A stretch of DNA of 64,000 nucleotides from assembly GCA_947632175.1 (NCBI GenBank), contig CANROC010000005.1, positions 114,830-178,829 on the forward strand, written 5' to 3'. Positions 28,207 to 35,957 of the stretch are shown piece after piece. This DNA comes from an uncultured Oscillospiraceae bacterium (lineage in GTDB: Bacteria > Bacillota > Clostridia > Oscillospirales > Oscillospiraceae). Positions within the stretch are counted from its first letter, which is position 1, and the number at the start of each line of letters is the position of its first letter. The notes beneath the pieces are model-generated. The model did not search any database and had not been told where the DNA came from. It saw nothing but the letters and a program-made list of their open reading frames with translations. The position numbers and the translations under genes were made by a program.

Positions 28207-28795
28207 TGGGGGCTTTTAACCTCCCCCCTGGGGGAGGCGGCGCGAAGCGCCGGAAGGGTTCCCCACGGCGGGAAAAGGTTTGCGGCTTCGCCGCATTCTT
28301 ATATTTCCCACCCGCCCGCCCCCGCCGCCGCGCGGAACCACCCCTGCCGCTTCGCGGATGTCCCCGACCTAGGAGGGGCTGACGTGTCGGGGGGGTGGTG
28401 CCGTTTATCGGGACCGTTCCGTCCCGCCACGTGGCACGGGCGGGTTTAGAACCCGCCCCTACAGTGCAAATTGCGTTCCATCAACGCCGTACGGGTCGCC
28501 GCCCACGGCGACCCGCGTTGCAGGTTTCGGATTGCCCCCGATAAACGCCGTAGGGGCCGCCACTCCTGGCGGCCCGCGTTTCGATGACCTCCCACGTCAT
28601 TTGAATGGGATAACCTTCCAAATTCCCTGTAGGGGCGGGTTCCAAACCCGCCCGTCCCCTCGTCCCCCGTCCCCGCCGCGCGGGCAAATCCAAGAATGCG
28701 CCGCAGGCGCAAACCTTTTTAAGCCCCCTCCTCGTAGGAGGGGGGCAGGGGGGCAGCGAGCGTGGGATGACAGACCGGTCCCGACCAAACCCGCC
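28207..28795. repeat. Composite intergenic repeat block
   Basis: It contains a CCTCCCCC/GGGGGAGG-type repeat (28215-28260) and GTAGGGG modules near 28437, 28487, 28550 and 28630, with the conserved spacer TCGATGACCTCC. It ends in an inverted CCCCCTCCTCGTAGGAGGGGGG unit (28720-28750). No gene is seen. Confidence 0.7.
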
Positions 28796-28800
28796 CGCGC

Positions 28801-30018
28801 TCACACCACCTGGAAAATGTAGAACTTCAGATACTCCGTCTCCGGGACGTTCCAGAGGATGGGATGGTCGGGGGACTGCTTGCGGACCTCCACCTCGCGC
28901 AGCTCGCGGCCGGCGTCGCGGGCGGCGGCGCGGAGCATGTCCTCGAAGCGCGCCATGGGCATGAAGTGGGAGCAGGAGGCGGTACACAGGTACCCGCCCC
29001 GGGGCAGGAGGGCCATGGCGCGGTAGTTGATCTCCTTGTAGCCCCGGTAGGCGCTGCCGGCGGTGGCGCGGGACTTGGTGAAGGCCGGCGGGTCCAGGAT
29101 GATAAGGTCGTAGTCCCGCTTCAACGTGGGCAGAAGCTCAAAGACGTCGGCGCGGAGAAAGTCGATCTTGTCCGCAAGGCCGTTGCGCGCGGCGTTGCGC
29201 TTGGCCATATCCACCGCCGCCTCGGATACGTCCACGGCGGTGACGCGCGCGGCCCCGCCCCTGGCGGCGTTGAGGGCGAAGGAGCCGGTGTGGGTAAAGC
29301 AGTCCAGCATCCGCAGGCCACGGGCCAGCCGTCCCACGGCGGCCCGGTTATACTTCTGGTCCAGGAAAAAGCCGGTCTTCTGGCCGTTTTCCACGTCCAC
29401 GGCGTACAAAACGCCGTTTTCGCTGATCTCCGTCACGGCGCTCTCCGGCCGCGTCTCGCCGGGGAGGTCGAACCAGCCCTTATATAGGGGCAGGCCCTCC
29501 AGCGCCCGGCCGGGGAGGTCGTTGCGCTCAAAGATGCCGTCAATGCGCTGGCCGTCCTCCCGGAGGACCTTGACGAGGAGGGGGAAGAGGAGATTTTTCA
29601 GCCGCTCCATCCCCACGGACATGGTCTGCGCCGCCAACAGCGGCCCGAAACGGTCCACCGTGAGGCCGGGAAAGCCGTCGGCCTCCCCGAAGATCACCCG
29701 GCAGGCGCCGGTGTCCGGGCCCATCACCGTCTTGCGGTAGCCCCAGGCGTAGCGGACCCGCCGCTCCCAGAAGGCGGCGTCAAAGGCGTCGTTGGCGTTG
29801 CGGGAGACAAGGCGCACCCGGAGCTTGCTCTCCCGGCTGAGGAACCCGGTGCCCAGGTACTTGTCCCGAGGCCCCACCACGTCCACCAGGTCCCCGTTGC
29901 CGGCCTCCGCCGGCTCCTCCACAACGTCCGAGGCATAGATCCACGGATGCCCGGACCCCGCCCAGCGCTCTCCTTTCTCCGTGACCCTGACCTTCAAAAA
30001 CCCCCGCCCGTCCTTCAC
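28801..30018 (-). CDS. rlmI: RlmI-like 23S rRNA cytosine methyltransferase
   Basis: A 405-residue SAM-dependent methyltransferase with an N-terminal PUA domain (residues 8-80, GHPWIYASDV) and a Rossmann methyltransferase domain. SAM motif LDCFTHTGSFALNAARGGA is near 235 and the catalytic-motif region LIILDPPAF near 300. This layout matches RlmI/RlmK-type 5-methylcytosine enzymes of 23S rRNA. The exact target base is inferred by family. Confidence 0.88.
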   Translation of the reverse strand: MKDGRGFLKVRVTEKGERWAGSGHPWIYASDVVEEPAEAGNGDLVDVVGPRDKYLGTGFLSRESKLRVRLVSRNANDAFDAAFWERRVRYAWGYRKTVMGPDTGACRVIFGEADGFPGLTVDRFGPLLAAQTMSVGMERLKNLLFPLLVKVLREDGQRIDGIFERNDLPGRALEGLPLYKGWFDLPGETRPESAVTEISENGVLYAVDVENGQKTGFFLDQKYNRAAVGRLARGLRMLDCFTHTGSFALNAARGGAARVTAVDVSEAAVDMAKRNAARNGLADKIDFLRADVFELLPTLKRDYDLIILDPPAFTKSRATAGSAYRGYKEINYRAMALLPRGGYLCTASCSHFMPMARFEDMLRAAARDAGRELREVEVRKQSPDHPILWNVPETEYLKFYIFQVV

Positions 30019-30178
30019 GCCGATCCCTCCCTGTCATGATAGCGCGATTATACCACAGATGAGAGGGAAAAAGCAACATGGGACAAGGCGAGCGAGGACC
30101 CGCGCGCCCGCCCAGGATCGCTGGATGCCTTGCCAAAGCCCTGATAAGCGCGATAAAACGATTGATTTTTGAAATTTA

Positions 30179-30267
30179 ATACTAATATCTATTTAAAAGA
30201 AGACACCGAGCGACGACGATGCGAAAAAGACCGTCGCGAATGGCTACTTTTAATTAGATATTAGTAT
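30179..30267. mobile_element. MITE-like element, short form (89 bp)
   Basis: Terminal inverted repeats ATACTAATATCTATTTAAAA (30179-30198) and the complement at 30248-30267 match at 19 of 20 positions. The interior (GACACCGAGCG, GATGCGAAAAAGA, GTCGCGAATGGCT) is shared with longer copies at 57664-57924 and 62399-62559. It has no coding capacity. Confidence 0.8.
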
Positions 30268-30306
30268 CACATTCCACGCCGCAGCGAAGACCGCCTTGTA
30301 GAACGG

Positions 30307-30353
30307 AACAGAGCCGTCAGCGTTTGCCGACGGCTCTGTTGTTGTATTTTTTT
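30307..30353 (+). terminator. Strong intrinsic terminator on the plus strand
   Basis: A 12-bp stem AACAGAGCCGTC / GACGGCTCTGTT (30307-30340), then GTTGTATTTTTTT. The U-tract is on the plus strand, yet no plus-strand gene lies upstream. Confidence 0.75.
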
Positions 30354-30381
30354 CCTCGTGGAAAAATCAGCCGCGCTTCCT

Positions 30382-31764
30382 TTACGCTTTTTCCACCAGC
30401 CCATCGCAGATGGTGTAGATGTTGCCGGCGCCGACGGTGAGGACGGTGTCGCCGGGGCGGGCTTCGCGTTTGAGATGGTCGGCCAGCTCCGGGAGAGTGG
30501 GGCAGAAGGTGGAGCCGGGGATGGCGGCGGCCAGGTCGGCGGAGGAGATGCCGATGGTGTTCGTCTCCCGCGCGGCGTAGATCTCCGCCAGATACACCTT
30601 GTCGGCCCGCTTGAGCTGCTCCACGAACTCGTTAAAGAGCGCCTTGGTGCGGGAGTAGGTGTGGGGCTGGAAGGCCAGGAGCACCCGGCCGGCGGTGATA
30701 TCGTGGACCGCGTCCAGCAGGGCGTGGAGCTCGCCGGGGTGGTGGGCGTAATCGTCGTAGACCTTGGCCCCGTTGACCTGGCCCTTGTACTCAAAGCGCC
30801 GCGCCGCGCCGTGGAAGGCCCCCAGGCCCTTGGCGACCGCCTCGCCGGGGATGCCCAGCTCGATAGCCGCCGCCGCCGCGGCCAGGGCGTTTTTCACGTT
30901 GTGGAGGCCGGGGACGCCCAGCTTCACGTGGCAGTAGGTCTTCATCTTGTAGACCACGTCAAACTCGGACAGACCCCCCGCCGTGGTCAGGTTCTTGGCA
31001 CGGATGTCCGCCCGGGGGGAGAAGCCGAAAGTCACCACCCGGCGGCGGATGCCGTCGATGGCGTCCATGGTGTTCTCGTCGTCGATGTTGGCGATGACCA
31101 CCCCCTCCGGCACCGGGACCAGATTGGCGAAAGCCCGGAAGGACTTTTTCACGTCCGCCAGGTCCTTGAAGAAGTCCAGATGGTCGGCCTCGATGTCCAG
31201 GATGACGGCGATGGTGGGGGAGAAGCTCAGAAAGGAGTTATAATATTCGCAGGACTCCAGCACGATGGTGTCCCCGTGGCCCACCCGGTAGCCGGCGTGG
31301 AGAAGCGCCAGTGTCCCGCCGATCATCACGGTGGGGTCGGCGTCGGCGGCCATGAGGATATGGGTACACATGGAGGTGGTGGTGGTCTTCCCGTGGGTAC
31401 CGGAGATGCACAGGGCGTTTTTGTAGCGCCGCATGAGGACGCCCCAGGCCTCCGCCCGCTCGAAGATGGGGATGCCGTTGTCCCGGGCGTACTCCACCTC
31501 GGGGTTGTCGTCCCTGGCGGCGGCGGTGCGGATGATGTACGCCGAGCCCAGCACGTTCTCGCCCCTGTGGCCGATGGACACCGGGATGCCCTGGGCCCGC
31601 AGGTCACGGACGGCGTCGCTCTCGGTGATGTCGGACCCCGTGACGGGGACGCCGTTCATGTGCAGGACCTTGGCCAGCGGCGACATGGACACCCCGCCGA
31701 TGCCGATGAGGTGACAGCGCTGACGGCTCTCGATGAAGTTTTTAAGCTCAGAAATTCTGTCCAT
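30382..31764 (-). CDS. murC: UDP-N-acetylmuramate--L-alanine ligase
   Basis: About 460 residues. MurC adds L-alanine to UDP-MurNAc, the first peptide step of peptidoglycan synthesis in the cytosol. The N-terminal nucleotide motif HLIGIGGVSMSPLA is at residues 18-31 and the ATP loop SGTHGKTTTTSM near 120. The conserved DDYAHHP segment of Mur ligases is near 340. The ATG at 31764 has GGAG 5 bases upstream; an upstream non-ATG start is less likely. Confidence 0.95.
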   Translation of the reverse strand: MDRISELKNFIESRQRCHLIGIGGVSMSPLAKVLHMNGVPVTGSDITESDAVRDLRAQGIPVSIGHRGENVLGSAYIIRTAAARDDNPEVEYARDNGIPIFERAEAWGVLMRRYKNALCISGTHGKTTTTSMCTHILMAADADPTVMIGGTLALLHAGYRVGHGDTIVLESCEYYNSFLSFSPTIAVILDIEADHLDFFKDLADVKKSFRAFANLVPVPEGVVIANIDDENTMDAIDGIRRRVVTFGFSPRADIRAKNLTTAGGLSEFDVVYKMKTYCHVKLGVPGLHNVKNALAAAAAAIELGIPGEAVAKGLGAFHGAARRFEYKGQVNGAKVYDDYAHHPGELHALLDAVHDITAGRVLLAFQPHTYSRTKALFNEFVEQLKRADKVYLAEIYAARETNTIGISSADLAAAIPGSTFCPTLPELADHLKREARPGDTVLTVGAGNIYTICDGLVEKA

Positions 31765-31895
31765 AAAAGCTCCGAAACGCAATAAATATTAAACAGCTTG
31801 AAAATCACATGCCAAAACATTATAATACCGATTACCGGAGATTACAACTGCTTTTTGCCGGATTTGTGATAAAAACTTCGTCAGGAGGCGACAAA

Positions 31896-33044
31896 ATGCC
31901 CGGTTTCCCCCAGCTTCCGCCCCATGTGGCCCATATTCTCACGACGCTGGAGAACGCCGCCTACCGGGCCTTCGCGGTGGGCGGGTGCGTCCGGGACACG
32001 CTTTTAGGCCTCGCGCCTCACGACTGGGACGTGACCACCGACGCCGTGCCCTCCGAGATCATGGCCCTCTTCCCCCGCACCGTGCCCACCGGCGCCAAAT
32101 ACGGCACCGTCACGGTGCTGACGGAGGCCGGGGGCGTGGAGGTCACCACCTTCCGGGCCGACGGGGCGTATCTGGACGGCCGGCGGCCGGAGAGCGTGGG
32201 CTTTTCCCGCTCCCTGGAGGAGGACCTCCTCCGGCGGGATTTCACGGTGAACGCCCTGGCCATGGACAAAAGGGGCGTTATCACCGATGTCACAGGGGGG
32301 TTGGAGGACCTTCACAGGGGGGTCCTGCGGGGTGTGGGCGACCCTCGGAAACGTTTCCAAGAGGACGCTCTGAGGATGCTTCGGGGGGTGCGTTTCACCG
32401 CCCAGCTGGGGTTCCCCCTGGAGCCGGAGACCCTGGCGGCCCTCCGGGAGTTGGCCCCTCTGGCCGCGAAGCTCTCCGCCGAGCGGGTGCGCGAGGAGCT
32501 GCAAAGGACGCTGGCCACCTTAAGGCCGGAAGTCGTCCGGGAGCTTGTCAACGACGGCCTTCTGGACGCTTTTCCGGTGAGAAAAGGGGCGGATATCCCC
32601 TGGGAGCGGCTGAGAGAGGTGCCGGAGGAGATGAGGCTTGGCGTCTTCGCGCTGCTGTGCGCCGAGGGCGAGCCGGCGGCGCTCACGCGGGCCCTGCGGT
32701 GTCCGGCGGCGCTTACGCGGGACGTGGAGGCCGCGCCGGCGCTCACTGGGGACAGCCTCTCCCTCCGGCTGGCGCTGAGCGCCTGCCCCACGCCGTCGGT
32801 GCTCCTGGCCGCCGGGGCCGGCGGTTTTTACGCCCTGGCCGAACAGGAGGCGCGCTCCGCGCGTTTCGTCCGGCCGTCGGACCTGGCCCTCAGCGGCCGT
32901 GACCTCCGCGCCCTGGGCCTGGAGGGGCCGCAGATCGGAAAGACTCTGCAAACGCTGGCCCTGCGCGTCACAGCCGGGGAGCTTCCCAACCGGCGCGAGG
33001 CCCTGTTGGAGGCGGCGCGCCGGGATTTTTCCGGGAATAAATAA
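31896..33044 (+). CDS. cca: CCA tRNA nucleotidyltransferase / poly(A) polymerase family
   Basis: About 382 residues. The head domain shows VGGCVRDTLLG (residues 29-39), the catalytic DWDVTTDA (about 45) and RRDFTVNALAMD (about 116), followed by the neck motif RFQEDALRMLRGVRF (about 152). It adds or repairs the 3' CCA of tRNAs. It is shorter than the approximately 450-residue Gram-positive enzymes and no HD domain was seen. AGGAGG lies 7 bp before the ATG. Confidence 0.92.
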   Translation: MPGFPQLPPHVAHILTTLENAAYRAFAVGGCVRDTLLGLAPHDWDVTTDAVPSEIMALFPRTVPTGAKYGTVTVLTEAGGVEVTTFRADGAYLDGRRPESVGFSRSLEEDLLRRDFTVNALAMDKRGVITDVTGGLEDLHRGVLRGVGDPRKRFQEDALRMLRGVRFTAQLGFPLEPETLAALRELAPLAAKLSAERVREELQRTLATLRPEVVRELVNDGLLDAFPVRKGADIPWERLREVPEEMRLGVFALLCAEGEPAALTRALRCPAALTRDVEAAPALTGDSLSLRLALSACPTPSVLLAAGAGGFYALAEQEARSARFVRPSDLALSGRDLRALGLEGPQIGKTLQTLALRVTAGELPNRREALLEAARRDFSGNK

Positions 33045-33054
33045 AGCCGCCCAC

Positions 33055-33083
33055 TTGACAGGGCGGCGGAGAGGCATTATAAT
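33055..33083 (+). promoter_or_regulatory. Promoter of the putative antitoxin RNA
   Basis: TTGACA (33055-33060), 17 bp, TATAAT (33078-33083): a perfect consensus with no open reading frame downstream before the terminator at 33136-33182. Confidence 0.8.
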
Positions 33084-33089
33084 AAGGGC

Positions 33090-33182
33090 ACAGGGAGACC
33101 ACCGGGAGACGGTGGTTCCTCCGGGTCTAGTTACAAGAAGTAACCGCCGCCGTTGGAACGTGTGGGGCGGTTACTTCTTTTT
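33090..33182 (+). ncRNA. Putative type I antitoxin RNA
   Basis: About 93 nt from the promoter's expected start to an intrinsic terminator. It contains a small CCACC..GGTGG hairpin (about 33100-33115) and a 13-bp terminator stem AGAAGTAACCGCC / GGCGGTTACTTCT (33136-33148 and 33166-33178) followed by a T-run. Its 3' part is complementary to the last codon, stop and trailer of the small hydrophobic ORF at 33171-33275, the arrangement of convergent type I toxin-antitoxin loci. Confidence 0.65.
33136..33182. terminator. Shared terminator of the convergent toxin and antitoxin
   Basis: A 13-bp stem with a 17-nt loop. The T-run is strong on the plus strand and weak on the minus strand, so the toxin transcript may run further. 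The toxin stop codon (33171-33173) lies inside the 3' arm. Confidence 0.7.
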
Positions 33183-33275
33183 CGGTTGGTTTCTGTCCAC
33201 TATGTACAGAACCAGCTTTATGACCGCTATGATCACAAGAGCGAACTGGAAGAGATCGCTCAAGGATAGTTCCAT
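33171..33275 (-). CDS. Small hydrophobic putative type I toxin (holin-like)
   Basis: A 34-residue peptide, MELSLSDLFQFALVI then a continuous hydrophobic helix to about residue 25, ending in a charged tail NQPKKK. This size, single membrane helix and basic tail are typical of membrane-acting type I toxins. The ATG at 33275 has AGGAGG 8 bases upstream; an ATG two codons earlier sits too close. The Shine-Dalgarno site is inside a strong hairpin (33284-33306). The transcript leader is long (about 128 nt). Toxicity is inferred, not shown. Confidence 0.65.
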   Translation of the reverse strand: MELSLSDLFQFALVIIAVIKLVLYIVDRNQPKKK

Positions 33276-33283
33276 AGCCATCA

Positions 33284-33306
33284 CCTCCTCCCTTGTCCGG
33301 AGGAGG
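33284..33306 (-). promoter_or_regulatory. Hairpin masking the toxin ribosome binding site
   Basis: In the toxin mRNA CCTCCTCC pairs with GGAGGAGG across a 7-nt loop. The GGAGGAGG arm is the Shine-Dalgarno site. Confidence 0.65.
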
Positions 33307-33409
33307 CAAGAAGCTCCCTCCGGAGAGAAGACCCGGAGGAAACACACCGCCTGCCCGTCTTGGCAGACAACCCTGCGCGCGCCTCTCAGCCCGCGGCGCG
33401 CTTGACATA

Positions 33410-33438
33410 AGTCTACAGTATTCACGGGAAAATGTCAA
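33410..33438 (-). promoter_or_regulatory. Toxin promoter
   Basis: TTGACA (33433-33438), 17 bp, TAGACT (33410-33415) on the minus strand. Confidence 0.7.
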
Positions 33439-33493
33439 CAGGGACCTTTTTTGCCGGAATGCCGCCTGCGGGAGAAATTTCTGAAAATTTCTC

Positions 33494-33522
33494 TTGACAA
33501 AAGGGTCCGGCTTTGGTATAAT
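33494..33522 (+). promoter_or_regulatory. infC operon promoter
   Basis: TTGACA (33494-33499), 17 bp, TATAAT (33517-33522). Confidence 0.8.
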
Positions 33523-33528
33523 CACGGG

Positions 33529-33667
33529 GCAAAAAGGAAGTGGAAACGGCATCGTTTCTCACCGGCTCGGGTGCCGAAGCCGGTCAACAGCGTGAGTGTG
33601 GGGCCTCTGGCCCTTTGCGCGGGTGCCGTTTGGCGCCCGCTTTTTAGTTGTTCGGAGGTGTTTTACC
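33529..33667 (+). promoter_or_regulatory. infC leader with intrinsic attenuator
   Basis: The roughly 140-nt leader contains several GC-rich stems and ends with a terminator hairpin at 33619-33645 (GCGGGTGCC / GGCGCCCGC plus TTTTT) only 22 bp before the start. This fits the L20-leader type attenuation known for Firmicutes infC-rpmI-rplT operons. Confidence 0.7.
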
Positions 33668-34186
33668 ATCGCTAACATGACTCATGAGATCAATGAGGAG
33701 ATCACCGACCCCCAGGTACGCCTGATCGGCGAGGACGGGACGCAGCTTGGCATCATGTCCTCTGAGGAGGCGCTGAAGGTCGCTGAGGGGAAAGGACTGG
33801 ACCTGGTGAAGATCTCGCCCAACGCCACGCCGCCGGTCTGTCGCGTCATGGATTACGGCAAGTACCGCTTCGAGCAGGCCAAGCGCGAGAAGGAGGCCCG
33901 CCGCAACCAGCACATCATTGAGATCAAGGAGATCCGCATGTCCCCGGGCATCGCGGACAACGACTTCAACGTCAAGCTGAAAAACGGCCAGAAGTTTTTG
34001 AAGGACGGCGACCGTCTCAAGGTCTCCGTGCGCTTCCGCGGCCGGGAGATGGCCCACACCTCCATCGGCGAGGACCTCTTGAACCGCTATGCCGCCGAGT
34101 GCGCCGAGATGGCCAACCTCGACAAGGCCCCCAAGCTCGAGGGCCGGAACATGAGTATTTTCCTCTCGCCGAAGCCGAATAAATGA
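33668..34186 (+). CDS. infC: Translation initiation factor IF-3 with AUC start
   Basis: About 172 residues. IF-3 binds the 30S subunit and proofreads start codon choice. The core is clear: ITDPQVRLIGEDGTQLGIM near the N-terminus, then PPVCRVMDYGKYRFE and the basic linker (REKEARRNQ), with MSPGIADNDFNVK and FRGREMAH in the C-terminal domain. GGAGG at 33654-33658 is 9 bp before an in-frame ATC (33668) but 18 bp before the first ATG (33677). The non-canonical start, known for infC autoregulation, is therefore preferred. Confidence 0.93.
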   Translation: MANMTHEINEEITDPQVRLIGEDGTQLGIMSSEEALKVAEGKGLDLVKISPNATPPVCRVMDYGKYRFEQAKREKEARRNQHIIEIKEIRMSPGIADNDFNVKLKNGQKFLKDGDRLKVSVRFRGREMAHTSIGEDLLNRYAAECAEMANLDKAPKLEGRNMSIFLSPKPNK

Positions 34187-34293
34187 CCCCTCAGTCGCTT
34201 CGCGGCAGCTCCCCTAAAGGGACCCCTCAGCCGCTTCGCGGCAGCTCCCCTAAAGGGACCCCTCAGTCGCTTTGCGACAGCTCCCCCAAGGGG
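34186..34293. repeat. Three tandem 36-bp repeats between infC and rpmI
   Basis: Units begin at 34186, 34222 and 34258, each ACCCCTCAG(T/C)CGCTTYGCG..CAGCTCCC. Each can form a CGCTTCGCG-type hairpin. The motif is the CTCAGTCGC / GCGACAG repeat also seen, inverted, at 5690-5740, 35170-35230 and 38793-38850. Confidence 0.85.
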
Positions 34294-34386
34294 GAGCCAA
34301 AAAGGAAATTTTTTAGTATATTGCCGCGCCTCACGGCGCGTTAATAGGGCGGTTCGCCGCCAAAACTATGGAAGGAGTAACCAAAG

Positions 34387-34584
34387 ATGCCCAAGATCAA
34401 GACCCACAGCGGCGCGAAGAAGAGATTCAATCTCACTAAAAACGGCAAGGTCAAGCGCGCCCACGCATACAAGAGCCACATCCTCAACAAGAAGACCACC
34501 AAGCGCAAGAGAGGCCTCCGCAAGGGAACCTACGCCGACGTCACCAACGAAGCGGCGATCAAGCGCATGATCCTGTATAAATAA
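34387..34584 (+). CDS. rpmI: 50S ribosomal protein L35
   Basis: A 65-residue basic protein, [20 protein letters not shown] at the start and [15 protein letters not shown] near the end, matching L35 throughout. GGAAGGAG lies before the ATG. It is the second gene of the infC-rpmI-rplT operon, separated from infC by the tandem repeats. Confidence 0.96.
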   Translation: MPKIKTHSGAKKRFNLTKNGKVKRAHAYKSHILNKKTTKRKRGLRKGTYADVTNEAAIKRMILYK

Positions 34585-34598
34585 GGAGGCAGACGAAC

Positions 34599-34952
34599 AT
34601 GGCTAGAATCAAGGGCGCGATGATGACGCGCAAGAGAAGAAACAAGGTCCTGAAGCTGGCGAAGGGCTACTGGGGCGCCAAGAGCAAGCACTTCAAGATG
34701 GCCAACCAGGCCGTGATGAAGTCCCTCACCTACGCCTACATCGGCCGCAAGCAGAAAAAGCGCGATTTCCGCAAGCTGTGGATCACCCGCATCTCCGCCG
34801 GCTGCAAGATGAACGGCATGAACTATTCCACTTTCATGCACGGCCTCAAGAAGGCGGGCATCGACATGAACCGCAAGATGCTCTCCGAGACCGCTATCCA
34901 CAACCCCGAGGCGTTCACACAGCTGTGCGCCACGGCGAAGCAGGCACTGTAA
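34599..34952 (+). CDS. rplT: 50S ribosomal protein L20
   Basis: A 117-residue protein, [20 protein letters not shown] at the start and the conserved [21 protein letters not shown] (first part about residue 54). L20 assembles early on 23S rRNA and represses its own operon in many bacteria, which fits the attenuator before infC. The start lies 14 bp after rpmI and the stop directly precedes element E6. Confidence 0.97.
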   Translation: MARIKGAMMTRKRRNKVLKLAKGYWGAKSKHFKMANQAVMKSLTYAYIGRKQKKRDFRKLWITRISAGCKMNGMNYSTFMHGLKKAGIDMNRKMLSETAIHNPEAFTQLCATAKQAL

Positions 34953-35142
34953 CTGGCTCGAAATGCCTTTGGCATTTCGATGCCAAGGGGATACGTGCGA
35001 AAAAAGATTCGGAAATGTCTGCGGACATTTCCGAATCTTTTTTCTGCTGTCAAATCTCGCGCACTCGCTTCGCTCGCACACTCGATTTGACAAAAGGAAT
35101 TTTTTCCGACGTACATGCCGCCGGAAAAAATGGCTCGATGAG
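34953..35142 (-). repeat. E element copy E6 (promoter end lost)
   Basis: Hairpin A GAAATGCC / GGCATTTC (34959-34980). Hairpin B 34999-35044, a 21-bp stem starting GAAAAAAGATTCGG with loop TGCG. Hairpin D has TGTCAAATC (35048-35056) pairing with GATTTGACA (35084-35092), where other copies have GTTTTGC/GCAAAAC. Hairpin C has the conserved GGAATTTTTTCCGACG box to about 35136. It probably also terminates rplT. Confidence 0.82.
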
Positions 35143-35550
35143 GGGGTTGTTTGTCGGAACCGCTCTGAAAACTCAACCCTCGATCCCTCAGTCTCGCTTC
35201 GCTCGACAGCTCCCCTTACGAAGGGGAGCCTTTTTAAAAGGTTGCGGCGCTTTGCGCCGCGTTTGTAAAAATTGCGCCGCGAAGCGGCGCAACCTTTTTG
35301 GCCCCCTCCTCGTAGGAGGGGGGCAGGGGGGAAGCGAAGGTGGGATGACAGGGCGGTTCCGGAAACCGCACCTGCCTCCGACACGGTTGCCCCTCCCCTG
35401 GGGAGGGGGCAGGGGGTGGGGGCGAGCTTTTGAGCTGCCCAATAGACGCTCCCACCCCGGCCATCGCTTCGCTCGGCCGCCCCTCCCAGAGGGAGGGGCT
35501 TTGGCTGGCGCGTTCATCGGACCCGTCCCCCTCCGCCTTGAAAAAATGTT
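35143..35550. repeat. Composite intergenic repeat block
   Basis: An inverted CCCTCAGTCTCGCTTCGCTCG repeat (35185-35235, longer than quoted), GCGCCGC hairpins (about 35243-35290), a CCCCCTCCTCGTAGGAGGGGGG unit (35303-35330) and CCCTCCC..GGGAGGG repeats (35390-35500). No gene is seen. Frames spanning it consist of repeat sequence. Confidence 0.65.
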
Positions 35551-35551
35551 G

Positions 35552-35580
35552 TTGATATTTTCTCAAACCTGTATTATAAT
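35552..35580 (+). promoter_or_regulatory. SRP RNA promoter
   Basis: TTGATA (35552-35557), 17 bp, TATAAT (35575-35580). Confidence 0.75.
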
Positions 35581-35587
35581 AATCCAT

Positions 35588-35895
35588 ACGTTGTGATGTG
35601 TCGCCGAGCCGCGCTAGTCGGGGAGATAGCGGTGCCCTGTTGCCCGCAATCCGCTATAGCGGGGATGAAGTCCTGTCCCAGGCCGCGTGATGTGCCGCCG
35701 GCCGCGGCGGCCCGCGCGTTGATGAGTCGGTCTTGCGCAACGCCGGACTGTGAACCATGTCAGGCGGGGAACCGAGCAGCATTAAGCGGAACCCGGTGTG
35801 TGCCGTAAGGCCGCCGGCTCTGAGCGCGGACGCCGCAAAGCGGGTATAGCGCGTCGGTCAAAGACAGGTGCGCGGCTCCGCGACGCGTCACAACG
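35588..35895 (+). ncRNA. ffs: Signal recognition particle RNA (large bacterial type)
   Basis: The 5' part has GCTAGTCGGGGAGATAGCGG and GCCCGCAATCCGCTATAGC, the Alu-domain sequences of Firmicutes SRP RNA. The distal S domain has GAACCATGTCAGG, GAGCAGCATTAAGCGG and GTGTGTGCCG, which form the conserved Ffh-binding helix. With about 300 nt it is the large form including an Alu domain. It lies between its own promoter and a terminator, directly upstream of dnaX, a common placement. Confidence 0.92.
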
Positions 35896-35922
35896 AAAAA
35901 GCCCCGTGACCGGGGCTTTTTC
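35896..35922 (+). terminator. SRP RNA terminator
   Basis: AAAAAGCCCCG, short loop, CGGGGCTTTTT. Confidence 0.85.
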
Positions 35923-35957
35923 GGTATGGAGACAGGTTTTTGAAGGGAGGCGTACTC

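Noticed and set aside
34186..34293. CRISPR-like tandem repeat between infC and rpmI
   Set aside because: The repeats abut without spacers and match a dispersed intergenic repeat family.
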